A DNA stretch of 64,000 bases, from NCBI GenBank assembly GCA_026182355.1, contig JAPFBL010000001.1:1054001-1118000 (forward strand), in the 5' to 3' direction. Under the pieces are notes generated by a model, which saw nothing but the letters and a program-made list of their open reading frames with translations, did not search any database and was not told the DNA's origin. Shown here in pieces: positions 34,801 to 46,922 of the stretch. Source of the stretch: Hermatobates lingyangjiaoensis (taxonomy: Eukaryota > Arthropoda > Insecta > Hemiptera > Hermatobatidae). The stretch's first letter is position 1. Every line of letters starts with the position of its first letter. The position numbers and the translations under genes were made by a program.

Positions 34801-35329
34801 TACTTTACCAAGATTTTAACTCTTTAGATAAAACTCTCACAATGCAAAATAATGTTCTTTCTTTTATGTTAAACAAAGAAAAGATTTTTTATTTCATCAA
34901 TTTGATGTATAAGTTACTGCTAAGATTTGTTAGTTCATCGTTACTGGTGGTTATTATTACTAAAATATAAACGAAATAAAATTTCATTGCATTTTTGGAG
35001 CTTTTCACTAAGTGATCTTAATTTTTCAAAATAAAAGGTTTATCGCATTACACTGACCCAAAACCCAGGGTCTAAGTATACATACGATACTAATACGATA
35101 CTAAGTATACATACTAAGTATACGTCATCACTACGCGCTGACTTGAATGCTCTTCTTTAGATTCTTTAGCTTTATTTTGGGCAATAATTATGAAGCCTAC
35201 TTATATTTGAAGAACTCAATGGTTTAGTTGATCTTTTGACTCAAGAAAAAATTTCACTAATCTCTCAAATGTTATGATGCCTGACTTTGAGTCATACGAA
35301 ACTGTAAAAATGACGTTCACTTCTTTCAG
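31814..35329. other. AT-rich non-coding stretch
   Basis: No gene recognised. An isolated left end of the dispersed repeat (GAGTGGCATACACTCAAATTT, then TTATAAGCAAACATAATATC) starts at 32796. The AT-rich open frame 32408-32716 (102 codons) has no domain and no splice or signal context. Confidence 0.45.
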
Positions 35330-35459
35330 GACTCCAGGAAAACATGGATGATAAGAATTCGGTGAAGCGTGACTTATAAGGTTAGGGCTCGTCTGTAGCT
35401 GCTTTGTCGGGGGGACACAGGCTGGTTAGAGGGTCATTGTGTTTTGCGTAAGGTCAAGA

Positions 35460-35580
35460 CGATCAATCATAAGCCGGACATGGGTAATGCCGAGTCATCG
35501 TCAGCCGCTGTCCCCTCATCTTTGTCTCGGCCTGGCCATCTGGACCGAGATAACCCTCACCCTCCCACGTCAAGAACAAC
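35460..35580 (+). CDS. Candidate first coding exon with N-myristoylation signal
   Basis: A GC-richer island (35.33-35.60 kb) contains an in-frame ATG at 35480 giving MGNAESSSAAVPSS. A Ser/Pro-rich sequence follows (RPGHLDRDNPHPP, then TSRTTSSHYQ) before composition drops to AT-rich. MGNAxSS at an N terminus is the classic N-myristoylation signal (Gly2, Ser6). That, with the local base composition, suggests the first exon of a host gene running rightward. The donor is unclear; GTGCAT after TATCA is weak. I do not recognise the protein, and the frame could be accidental. Confidence 0.3.
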
Positions 35581-35599
35581 GTCTTCCCATTATCAGTGC

Positions 35600-36854
35600 A
35601 TTTTCTTAAAAAGTCATTTCTGTTTATCCTTACTTATCTCCTTGAATTTATTACCATCAAAGTTAAATTCTTTTAACAAATAAAGTTGATAAATTATTTA
35701 AAAAACAGTTTATGTTATACTCTAATTTTCTCTTTTTTCAAATGTACATTTCTTATCTACTCATCTTTAAAAAATTCTCTAAGCAAAAAGATTATCTTTG
35801 AAAAATTATATTGCTATGGAAATTTTTTATTCTATGGAAATGATTCGTAATTTAATTAAATAATATCCAATGATTTCATTATTTATTATTAAGAGGCTTT
35901 TTCTTTCCTTCTAACAACTTTTAATCATTGCATTTTAGAACCACTTTATATATTTGATCTTGAAGTTATTACTATATTATTATATTCAAAAGAAGTAAGA
36001 TGATTAAAACTTACATCAGAAAACAAACTCTGATATTCTCGCCTTTTTCATTACCAATCAATGTACAGATAATGATTTCATCTCGAATACAGAGAAATCA
36101 ATTAAACTTATTATTATCTTATTAAGTCTAATAGTAACTATTTGTTCAGCAGTGGCCAGAATTTAAGATTAACTCCAAGACTGTGCATGACTGACATGGT
36201 AGTTAGTCAAAAGTCTTACCCGGTCTGCGTCCTTGCATTGACCACAGAGAAGAGAGTCAGGTTCTTCTAGCGTCTGGCTGTCACGATTTTATATTTCAGT
36301 CTGGACATACTGTTATTAAAAACAACTATTGACTGTACATATCAGTTGCTAGGTGGTTTATTAATAAAGGGCATTCATTTTTTCAAATCAATGTTTCTAT
36401 AATTACTCGAAAGGTTTATGAAACATTATATTAAATCATATTCTTTAATTTGATATAAATATTTTTAAACACAGAGAAAATAATTATTAATATATCGCAA
36501 AAATTAACTATATATTTCTCAGTGATTCTTTTATACATCCTTTACATTCAATGATATCATTCTATACATCTTTTTAAAGAATATAAATAGTATGATGATT
36601 CATTATAAGAGCTATTCATTATTTATTGTATCATCCTACTGAAGATATTTTTCTTCATCACTTCATCCATCATTTAGAATTATAATTATTATTATATTAT
36701 TATAAATATTATTATAAACATCATCTTTTTATAAATATTATAAGAGAAGGAGTTCTCAGTAAAGATTTGAATTCCTCGTAATTTACACAAAGGTATATGA
36801 ATAGTATAACGTTCTTTGTCACTCTCCTCACCCCCAACATGCGTGCATTTAGAG
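35600..36854. other. AT-rich non-coding stretch
   Basis: No gene recognised; would be intron if the exon candidate at 35460 is real. Confidence 0.45.
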
Positions 36855-37296
36855 CAGTGTTTCTCAGCTTTTTTACTTCAGGGTGTAGCTTGAAATAACA
36901 AAAGCTTTTGGGCGTATAACTGAGTTTAATATAGAAAATTTAGTCCTGAAATTTAAAAATTGGAAAATGATAGGAAATTAAACGAAATAGTTTCATTAAG
37001 AGAGAGCAGGAGAGAGAGTGGGGGAAAGAGTAGGAAAGAGAGAGAGAGAGAGAGAGAAATCAGTAACAAATGATTTAAATCCCCAAGGAAAGGAAAAGAA
37101 AAAGTATTTACCATTGCTGCTTAAAGATTAAAGAAATGTTGTTCAAAATATCAAGTGGAGGAGACTTAACTCAAACTTGAAAACCACATACTTGGTGTTT
37201 CTAAAATAAATGAAAATAATGCAATTTTTTAAAATGTAAATCTGTTATATAAATGTAATCTTCGGTTATCGCGGAGCACACCGTTTGAGAAGCACG
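36855..37296. mobile_element. hAT-like non-autonomous DNA transposon remnant
   Basis: The left end CAGTGTTTCTCAGCTTTTTT and right end GCGGAGCACACCGTTTGAGAAGCACG have the look of imperfect terminal inverted repeats of the CAGnGnTTCTCAAA type typical of hAT elements. About 440 bp with no ORF, containing a (GA)n run at 37036-37057. I could not find a convincing 8-bp target duplication, so the copy is old. Confidence 0.5.
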
Positions 37297-37299
37297 GCA

Positions 37300-38468
37300 G
37301 TACAGGATAGAAGTCACCAAAACAATCAAATGGATGTAGGCCTCCATCGGCGTATAGAACAGTCAAGTTCTATACTCATGAAAACTATTTCACCAGTATC
37401 CGCTTAAATTATGTTGTCATATAAAACTTATCTGTAAAGTGCCAAACCAAGATTTAATTGTCAGGTTAGAATTAACAGTCTATACTTAACTCAAAACTAC
37501 TAAATGGAAATATGTTGCCTCAATATATTTCTTCCAACACTCCATGACTGAAAACTGATTCCAACCTTGTTTCTATTTACCTTTGATGGCCGCATTAAGA
37601 GATCTGGTTTATGCAGTACAAACTTTATTTCAACAATTTTTCGTAATTTCCTTTCAAAGTACTACGATGTCAAATTTGTTCAAATAAAATAATTATATTT
37701 ACATGAACTTCTTTTCAGTTATCAATAAAACAACTGTTATTTTGTTCTCGAAATCTAATGCATCTCTAATTCAGTTTTTATTTAGGAATACTGTTAACTT
37801 TTATGAAGAATTCGTCATGTTTAGTAATTTTAATGACTTATTAGAATTTAGGTGGTTTTCAAAAAAATGTATACCATTTCACAATGTTCTCTTAAACAAA
37901 CAAATGCAGTGAACTAGCCCCAGGATATATTTTAACGTGGGTGGTTTGTTGGACAGATAAAAACCCACATGGTAGCCACAAGAACGTTAGGGCAAACCCG
38001 CAGCTGGTCTTAGATCGAAATGTCAAAGAAGCGTAGTTAATTAAAGCAAACAGTGGCCAGCAGACACCTGCAGCATACAATAACTGATCTCCTGCACAAA
38101 GCAGTAATCTTGTTTCGCGAGAGCCGTCCAGCGGATCAGTCCGGTGGAGCCCCAAAAAAATACGCCCCACCTCCGCGCTCTTACAGCACGCTTCACAATA
38201 GCCTCCAACACAATGTGTAATCTTTAGAAATATAGCAGCCTATGTGGTAGACCTATCGTTAGAACTTTGTAATCACGTGGCTAATCATTCACGCAATAGA
38301 AACTATTTATTACTATCTGACCTGGCGAACTCAGAGAATGTCGTGTTACCTTTAGCTAAGCTAAATTTGGTATTTAATTATTAACCTAATAGCTAACCCG
38401 AAAGGCGCTGTCCTGCCTTACCTGACAATATTCAATTCGAACAGGAATAAAAACTAAGGTAAATAACC
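37300..38468. other. Non-coding stretch with a GC-richer pocket
   Basis: No gene recognised. The open frame on the minus strand at 37892-38170 covers a GC-richer pocket but shows no domain. Confidence 0.4.
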
Positions 38469-41187
38469 TGGAGTGGCCTACACTCAACTTTACTATAAAT
38501 AAACATATTAAACTCGTTAACAACCAATTTGTGTTTTGTTTCATTAGTCAAACAGTTGTTCGTCAACTATCCATCACAACATGGAATGCACCAGAAAATA
38601 TATGTTGTTTGGGGTTAACTTTTTACATTTAACAATTTTATTGTTAAAATTCTTTCATTAATTTTAATTCATTAGAACATTTAAAATTCGTTTTAATAAA
38701 CCTCTAAATAAACATATTATTTCGTTTAAAAATTTCTAAATCAGAGTAAACGCGTAGTTAAACGTCGTACATAAACGCAAAAATCCGACCAGCAGAGCAT
38801 GTGATTCATTATTAAAAAACAAAATTTCAGTTTTTATAGTATACTGTTTTATGCAACAATCGGAATTTTATGAATTTTTATATAAATTGCTAATCTTACG
38901 TTCAATTTTTTAACAAAATGTAATTATCGGTATAGCGTTAAAATAACATGTACTGAATTTGTAAAAAAGCATCATAACTCTTTCTTATTGATGTAATTTT
39001 AAAAAAAAAATTACTGAACCATATTTCATTAATTAAAATTATATCATGTGCTATTTTTAGGAATAAAATTAAAAGTATGTACATAAAAAAAACTATTTTA
39101 TTAAATGCTAATTAGAGAATATAATGATGTCTACTTATGATACCATTGATTTCTAGTTGTAATTTAATTACACAAGTAAGATATGCTCAATTATTATCAA
39201 TATTATGACAATGTGTGACACACAAAGTTACTAGCCTATTAATACTCGTATATAGGATATTCGTCTTGCTATACAGCCATCTCTCCTGCTAGTAGACAGT
39301 CTTGAACACAATTAGAACCTATAGTGAAGTTTTATTGAATTCAAAGTCCTGTTGCCTTAAAGTTCAAAAACAATTATTATTTAAACATGCATATTATTAT
39401 TCATTACCAATTATACAATTGGACACGAATTGTACCTTACCAATAAATAATATTACCAATCCTACTTTTCCTACAGCGTTATGGCTGGGATACCTTGGTA
39501 TGACAGAAATGTGGATATTCCAAGAGACTTCATGTTAGAATCAATTAACTAATTTACTGATAGACTGATGGCCAATGTTGAAAATTTAAAAGTACCAACA
39601 TAGAATGGTTAAAGTGATGACGTATTTCCTTGACGACTCAGAGTTAAAAGTCTACATAGATGTAAACTTTTCCGTTATTGTAAAACTAATTTTGAAGTTA
39701 ATATTAAACTAATATTATTAGCATTAACTAAAAAAAGATTCAACATTTTTCAATTTAATAAAAAGTCAGATAACTTTTTATTTAGGATTGAATCGAAAAT
39801 AATGTAAAAAACATTTCATTTTCAATATTGATTTTCATAATTTTTTTTCATGATTTTATATTCTAGACAGGAAATACTATTATCAAAAACAGCTCAAAGC
39901 AGTTCAAATCAGGTGCTAGCAGTAAAAATGTTATGAATAGTTCACATCTTTTTGAATAGTCTTTGACGAATCATAAGGATATTAAACAGAACTTAACTTA
40001 TGATAAAATAATGTACTGCTGCCGTAATTTTATTAAGCAAAATGGTAGCATATAAAATATGCTTTCCAGTACAATTAGTGAATAGATATATTTTTTTTTT
40101 CTACTAAACTAGAAGCTATATAGTAATAAAACATTGCACCTATGATCTACTTACACACAACACACAGCGTGATAATGCATATATAAATAGAAACTTACAA
40201 AACTTAATATTGAAGTATAAGTACACTTAAACATATTTTCCATCGTGTCCGTTTAATAATGGTTCAATTCCTTTGAGTATGGTTGTATGTGTATCTTGTC
40301 ATTTTGAACACAACTAAAAATTTCATTTCTGAATCGTAGAGTATCACAAAACTCGCATGAAATTCTCATATTACCAACACTAGAAGTTTTTTGACTGTGT
40401 ATATCTCTCTTGAGATGTCTCGTTCTCCAATACGCTCAAGCTGTTATTTTTCCATTTTTAAGCTTCTAACTCTTAACCTTTTCCTTTTTTTTCAATTTAT
40501 TTTTTTTTGTTTAACAATTTTCTTTCCTTTTTGAAAAAATCTTTTGGTTTATTTATGTTTTTATAAACCATATTCCTTTTTTATTCCATATACTCTTTTA
40601 TTTACTTATCATTAATTCCCTCTTCTCGATTGAATATTACGCTTCTATAGTACGTTCTCTCTTCTAAGATGATGTGCACTGTTTCATTCTACTTTTTGGT
40701 TTAAAATCATTTTATTCTGTCAAAAGGATATGACCTGTATTTTCCTCACAAGCCTTCAGATTGAATAAGTCCACATTTTTGCATTATATTGAAAAAAAAA
40801 TTTCTGCTGTTTTAAAATCTGAGAATTTCTTCAGTTATTGATTTTTTGCTTCCACGAAAAAATGCGATAATTTCATGATTAAAGATAGTAGTTTAAGATA
40901 AAAAGTCCAATAAAAAATTTTGGCGGAAAAAGTGACTTTCTCATCATGCATAATTCTACCAAAAAATAGGGTTCATCTATACTATGAGGCTCTTTTGTGT
41001 AAACTATTAATTTGAACCATCAAAGACTGTAGACTGTAGCGTCTGCATAACATTTTAGATACACAACCACCCATATATATCATTGAAAAAACGTCATAAA
41101 TGAATTTCGGGATCTCAAAACATGTAAATCAGTCAAAATTTCGAGATCCAATTTTTTCATGATTACTATACTTTACTTACAGTAAAG
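38469..41187 (+). repeat. Dispersed repeat, possible 2.7-kb copy
   Basis: The left end is GAGTGGCCTACACTCAACTT then TACTATAAATAAACATATTAA. The right end is TTCATGATTACTATACTTTAC then TTACAGTAAAG. The right 300 bp match 30195-30490 inverted and 1975-2141 directly. Whether the whole 2.7 kb is one element or two partial copies with unrelated DNA between them cannot be told by eye. No coding frame is recognised. Confidence 0.5.
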
Positions 41188-41331
41188 TAAAAATGTATGT
41201 AATATGGAAAATGGAATTTTAAGATGTATTAATTAAAGTGAAGAATTTAAAACCATGTCAAATACTCAAAACAGAAATACCTAAAGAAAGTTGAACTCTT
41301 GCAAAGAAAAAAGTATGGTTGAATATTGCAA

Positions 41332-41375
41332 AACCCCTGAGGAAGGCAAGTGAAAGACCAAAGTTTTCGGCTTTC
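41332..41375 (+). other. Possible hammerhead-like relic
   Basis: CCCCTGAGGAAGGCAAGTG then AAAGACCAAAGTTTTCGGC keeps CTGAGGA (CTGANGA) but not a clear helix II or GAAA box. A short open reading follows. It is listed because the layout resembles the Penelope-associated motifs elsewhere in the window. Confidence 0.25.
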
Positions 41376-41824
41376 TTTATCAGTCCAGTACTTTTGTGAA
41401 TTGTTTGGTCTTGCCTTGACCACAAACTTTGAATTAACTAGTAAGCAGGGAGGAGGCTCAGATAACAGAGATCCTTTGAGAAAAGCCCTCAAGAAAACTC
41501 CGTCGTAATTTCATTATACCCTCCACTTCCGACCCCTTTTCTCAAGTTTGGAAAACAATTAGTGTAGAAAAGGAACTCCCTTCCTAAATGGACCGACCAC
41601 CTATAGTTCACCTCTAGCCATTTTATTTTTAGAAATATGCTTTTCAAAGTGCAACCTCTTAAATATTTTCCAAATCTACTGTAAATTTATTATAAGAGTT
41701 TGAAAATACTTGTAAAAATATGCATTTGTTACCAAAATTTAGAACAGATATCTTACGGTCTAATGTTAAAGTTTCAAAAGTTATAATAGATATATGTAGT
41801 TAACACAAAAAAATGTACTACTCG

Positions 41825-42094
41825 TATAATTGATCCTTCCCGCGCAAATTGAAAACTGAAGTTTAATTAGCTCTAACTTTTTTATATTTGTAAATACTTA
41901 ACGAACTTCAGCACTCTTAATATAAGTGCATTTCAGATTTTGGTCATTCTTATAAAACACGCAAATAATTTTGGAGTCAATAGATATTATCTTTTTAAAT
42001 ATATAGACAAAATATAGTATGCTTTTTATAAAACTTTGCAGTTTGTGTAATATCGTGTAACCATAGTTACCTGTTTTGATTTATTCATGTTCCT
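41825..42094 (+). repeat. 270-bp direct duplication, copy 1
   Basis: 268 of 270 bases match 44455-44724 at a constant offset of 2630 bp. The two mismatches are CATTCTT versus CATACTT and AATATCG versus AATGTCG. The GC-rich block starts at the very next base (42095). AT-rich, non-coding. Confidence 0.95.
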
Positions 42095-43795
42095 TGGCCT
42101 TTCAGCCACACCATGAAAGGTTAGGTAAGTTGAATGGCCGACCCCCCACATGGGTCTACAGTTTAAGGTCTACCTTAGGATCCTTGAGGATTCGGTCGAC
42201 CCCCTCCGAAGAGGGAAGTTCCCGTTGCCCCGGGATCAGGGGTTGCTACTTGAACTCCTCTGGGCCCCGTTTTGGGTGCTCTGGATTTAGATGGTAAAGA
42301 AAAGGGGGTATACCCCTTATTGGCTAAACGCCACCGTGAAGAGAAGACGTTGGAAGAGTCGAGATCTTGTCTCGCTCGCTTGATTAAGTAAATGTGAGTG
42401 CAAAGGGAGGGTTACCATTCACACCCATCCCGAGTTCCTTTAGAGCCATCAGAAAGCAACTACCAGTTTTCCAGCCCACACTTAGCTGAGATGGTGGTCC
42501 GTACCTACTGGTAAAGGCTGGGGGCCAGCTCCCCCCGGATGCTAAGCAGGCATCTGCCCGAGAAGATACTGCTCCTCACTCAGCGACCCGAAGGTCTACC
42601 CAACCTGGGTGAGAACCACAGCCACTACGAGTCCTACCTCAATGGTGGGCTGGAGAAGCAAAGCTTCCTCCAGGGGCTTCCCTCCACCCGTAGTACCGAC
42701 TTATTTTAAGAGTTTCGGATCAAACTCCGGACCGAGGTCTTACTGAACTTGCTCAGCACAGGTAGGGTCAGTGGCCCTTGTATGCCCCCGGTAAAAGACG
42801 TATATGAAGCCGGTGCAGTTATTAAGTGAGCTGCACGGCCCGGGTGTGGCGCTATTGTTGCCCTGGGTCACAGACCTCGTGGAATTGGACACCCAGCCTA
42901 TTATGCAGACTGCGTGTCCCCACTGCGGGCTCTTGGACGGTTGAGTGTCGGTTTGGAAGACCCAACACCGAGATGGTGCTGTACAAGGCTACCACTTTAA
43001 CACTCTTTAAGAAAACCTTTTAAACTCTTCTCTGAAGAGAGGCTACCACCCCGTACCGCCCAACGGGTGTCCAAGCTGTGCCGAAGCACGTTAAGAATTC
43101 CCTCTGACAACGTCAGGTACTAGGCTACTTGACCGCGCTTGGGGCAGCCTGCCCTGTACTGTTAGCTTGGGTGTACAGCAGACCAATTACCACCTCTGCA
43201 ACGGGGACGCCAGTACTAGGTACATCCACTCCTCAGAGTGGTTAGAGGCGGGTTAGGTAAGTTAGGGAAAGAGTCAGAGGTAGCAAGAAAAGGTGCAGGG
43301 AGAAAATAGGAGAAACATCCAGACGGTAACGCGCCGCAACTGGTTAGGCCGGCCCATGCCCACCACAAACCAGCCACAACAGTCCCACCCGAATACATAT
43401 GACCAACAGTCTCTAGGAGACTGATAGTTTCGCTTGGGCATAAGAAAGTCTTAAAAAAGACAAGCACAAAGCCAGAAGAAGAAAAGATCACTCGGAACCA
43501 AGCCCCTAGACCAGCGCACGACTGAATGGGCTAGCCACCAGCGGACACCAGCTCAGACAGGGACCGAGGTAGCAGTTAAAGCCACTGTTGTGCCCACAGC
43601 GAATGTTACCTTTTACCTACAAGGGCGGACGGCCCCCTGACCAGCGCGCAGACAGGCAGGCTTGCTACTCCCGGACGCCGGAGCAGGCAAGCACACCGTC
43701 CAGGTTGTGCCTTTCTTAGTTCAAGCCGTTATTTAGGCATGTTAAGCCCCCCCACCACGACAAGGTGAAGGCACGTCGGGGAGGGGGGGGGGTAA
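42095..43795 (-). mobile_element. 1.7-kb GC-rich retroelement-like block
   Basis: It is sharply GC-richer than both flanks, with no intact long ORF. Read on the minus strand it begins with a C run, CTCCCCGACGTGCCTTCACC, and TTGTCGTGGTGGGGGGC. It later contains ACTCTTAAAATAAGTCGGTAC, GTGGCTGTGGTTCTCACCC, ATGCCTGCTTAGCAT and CCCTCTTCGGAGGGGG. All of these last four blocks are matched in order by the TSD-flanked element at 17579-18356. I infer the untranslated part of a LINE, or a non-autonomous derivative of one. Its borders are set by composition on the right and by the 270-bp repeat on the left. Confidence 0.65.
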
Positions 43796-44307
43796 CCATA
43801 CTTACCAGAAATTGTTTTGTAACCAAATAACCTACCATCCACAGTACCTATATTTTTAAAAAATAATTTTATAGTGTTAGTGCATAGTTAGCTAAATATT
43901 TTTCTGATAATGAAACTATTAATTTTGAAAATATAATATTATGTCCGTTTTTTTTTAATCAACTGCAATTTAATTAAACTTGTGGTTACTAAAAATATTG
44001 TAATAAAACGAAAATTGTCAACTTCAACAATATTCTCAAATTATGTTACATTACTTAATCATGCAAAATTAAAAACATCTAAGATATTACTCAACAGAGA
44101 TGTGGATGTATCAAATATGTCATAATGAAAATGCTAAGCTATATTTTAAATGTAGCATCACTAATCTTCCAAAATAATTCAACTCGCCATTTGGGGAAAT
44201 AAAAGGTACATTCTATGATATAAATAATTTATCTAGCTGTGACAATTATTTCTCATCTATTATAGATCAAATTATTTTTTTCACTCTATTTTTTACTTTA
44301 TAAGAGA

Positions 44308-44362
<55 letters not shown>

Positions 44363-44454
44363 TATACTTTGGGAGCAGACCTTCTTTTAAACATACCTCA
44401 TTAAATATCTTGCCAACATTAAGTTTAGTATGTTTCCAACATACCTTTTCAAAT
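43796..44454. other. AT-rich spacer with (TA)n and an inverted Penelope-like scrap
   Basis: (TA)n at 44308-44359. 44392-44454 is the reverse complement of the Penelope-like coding remnant at 45232-45295 (shared GGAAACATACTAAACTTAA, TGTTGGCAAGATATTTAATG). Confidence 0.7.
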
Positions 44455-44724
44455 TATAATTGATCCTTCCCGCGCAAATTGAAAACTGAAGTTTAATTAG
44501 CTCTAACTTTTTTATATTTGTAAATACTTAACGAACTTCAGCACTCTTAATATAAGTGCATTTCAGATTTTGGTCATACTTATAAAACACGCAAATAATT
44601 TTGGAGTCAATAGATATTATCTTTTTAAATATATAGACAAAATATAGTATGCTTTTTATAAAACTTTGCAGTTTGTGTAATGTCGTGTAACCATAGTTAC
44701 CTGTTTTGATTTATTCATGTTCCT
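44455..44724 (+). repeat. 270-bp direct duplication, copy 2
   Basis: See copy 1 at 41825-42094. This copy sits directly after the inverted Penelope-like scrap and upstream of the hammerhead-like motif at 45102, so it may belong to a Penelope-like terminal repeat. Confidence 0.95.
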
Positions 44725-45101
44725 ACGACGACAACACTTTCACGCAGACTTACGATGCATCTCGCAGCCGGAGCACCGAAAGAACACACAATGAACATAC
44801 ACACGAGGCTGCATATAATTGAATCATTATGCATAAAGGAAAAGAAGCCGAACCTTAATGATCAGTCCAGTTGTTTTTCCAGAATTTTAAAGTTACATTC
44901 GTGAAAAATAACTATATAGTGATTTAAATAATGTTGTGTAAAAGTTCATGTAGAGAATTTTGTAACAAACCTGTTACTCATGTTTATTAAGGTAGTGTTT
45001 TTAAAAGTATATTTTATTATTAGTTATGTTTGATAGAAGTGATGTAATTGTTATTGTAAATAAGTATTTATTAGAATTGTAAAAAAACCTTGTATAAAGA
45101 A

Positions 45102-45136
45102 TCCTTGAGAATGGTCAACGTAGACCGAAACGTCGG
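45102..45136 (+). other. Hammerhead-like motif of Penelope type, degraded
   Basis: CCTTGAGAATGGTC, a loop, GACCGAAACGTCGG. Helix II (GGTC/GACC) and GAAAC are perfect, while the CUGANGA box is altered. It lies 37 bp upstream of the Penelope-like reading frame, the position expected in such elements. Confidence 0.55.
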
Positions 45137-45172
45137 ACCTGTGTAATATGGAAAATACATTTAAACATCAAA

Positions 45173-45295
45173 AAATCGGTGAGTTAATTTATATGATACC
45201 ACAAAGATGGAAAAGTAGCATTCGAAACCTTGAAAAGGTATGTAGGAAACATACTAAACTTAATGTTGGCAAGATATTTAATGAGGTATATATAT
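45173..45295 (+). pseudogene. Penelope-like element, N-terminal coding remnant
   Basis: An open 41-codon stretch reads GELIYMIPQRWKSS, IRNLEKVCRKHTKLN and VGKIFNE before running into (TA)n. The S-(I/V)-R-x-LEK-x-x-RK-x-x-KL pattern is the same as in the remnant at 51.48 kb and is typical of the region upstream of the RT in Penelope-like proteins. Only the start is present; RT and GIY-YIG domains are absent. Confidence 0.6.
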
Positions 45296-45303
45296 ATATA
45301 TAT

Positions 45304-45385
45304 ATGGACTAATTTACCACAATGAAACAATTTTGTAAAACAATGCTCTAATGAAAAATTGTTTCATTGTGGTAAATTAGTCCAT
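45304..45385. repeat. Perfect 31-bp-arm hairpin within (TA)n
   Basis: ATGGACTAATTTACCACAAT and GAAACAATTTT form the left arm, with an exact reverse complement after a 20-bp loop. It is flanked by (TA)n on the left and (TA)28 at 45418-45475 on the right. Confidence 0.95.
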
Positions 45386-45412
45386 CTATTACATCAAGTG
45401 TTATTTTGATTA

Positions 45413-45417
<5 letters not shown>

Positions 45418-45475
<58 letters not shown>
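45418..45475. repeat. (TA)n microsatellite
   Basis: An uninterrupted TA run of about 58 bp. Confidence 0.95.
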
Positions 45476-45477
<2 letters not shown>

Positions 45478-45479
45478 GA

Positions 45480-46860
45480 ACAGTGTCACGTGTTCATTCA
45501 GACTACAGTTGTTTGTTAAAATCCACATACTATTTTTCTTTGTAAAATACTTTGTAATTTAATACTTAGTTTTTCTGTTTCAAAATTTATATATATATAT
45601 ATATAATATATGTAAAATCTAATAAAATTAGATACCAACTATACCATAAAAAAGTTATCCAAACTTTATATTAACTTCAATTATATTATACTTCTGCCTA
45701 TGAAAAAGGTTTGAAATAAAGACTGAAACGTTGGCAATGAGAGTTTAATTTGAACCTGAAGAACTAACTGAGTGCCGATAAACTTTAGTTTTGTTTCAAT
45801 TCCACGGTCGATACTTTTATCAATATATATATATATAGTTATATGAAAACTACAAAAAGGAATGATTAAAGTTTACTCTCCAGCCAGAATCTTTAAGCAG
45901 GTAATGTTCATTTCACATGACATTATGTATCACGTTAATCACAAGAAATTATAGCAAAACGAATGAACTAGAAACATAATAAACAAATACACAAAAATAA
46001 TTATATAAATATTATTTAATTAAACCAGGCTAGAAGGAGCAATAGTAAGATATTTAAAATCAAAATAGTAATAAACTATTTCATTAAGTATTCTGACATA
46101 TAATAAAATTAATGATAAATTCATTTGGAATCTATTCATAAAAATTATGATAATTTAAGTTAATTTAAAATTAGTAAAGTCAGTTTATGTCTTAAAGAAG
46201 AATGAAGTCTGAAAACGATCCACTATTAACTAAAATTAGTTGCAATAGTTACAATAATTCTCAAATTATGTAAAAATATCAGTACTATCTCTAGTGATAA
46301 TTTAAACCAATTAAAATACATTTATTAACATTGTGTTAATGATGTATTTAGTCATATGTATGAAATGCATAGATGTTATATTGATCTCACATTTTATGTT
46401 CACAAAACTTCTCGTGAATTTAGTTCTTAGCATTTTTAAATATTTGTGCATTTGAAAGGCTGAGAAGATGAGACACTGTTGTCCATTATTTAAGTACTCT
46501 GAGAAGATTAACACCCTTGGGGTTGAGTATGGTCCGTTTCCTGGCCACCCTGTTTCCGTTTCTATAAATACTCTCCCTCCCTAGAGACTACGGCTCTCGT
46601 TTTTTACAGGTAGCGTTTAAAAGGGCCTGACTACCCATAGTCCACCACCATCCCATGTCCAACAATACGTTATGTCAACATTCTACTGTCTTCAAAACCA
46701 GACACATAAAAACTGAAAAATATCTCTCTGTTAAAATTAGATACCAACTGTAGCATAAAAAAGTTATCCAAACTTTATATTAACTTCAAGCTATTGTTTT
46801 TAACAATAAACGAATGGAATGCATTTAATAAGTAAAAAAAGTTAGTTTCAGTAATAAATA
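45480..46860. other. AT-rich non-coding stretch
   Basis: No gene recognised. A further GAAAC-type relic (AAGACTGAAACGTTGGCAAT) lies at about 45720. TTAGATACCAACT..AAAAAAGTTATCCAAACTTTA at 45629-45670 is repeated at about 46738-46780, a short direct duplication. Confidence 0.5.
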
Positions 46861-46922
46861 GTTATTCAATATATATATATACTCAAAATTCGAAATAAAC
46901 GATCCAAACTGGACGCAAATCA

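Noticed and set aside
41825..44724. An LTR retrotransposon flanked by the 270-bp repeats
   Set aside because: No TG...CA ends, primer-binding site, polypurine tract or gag-pol coding between them.
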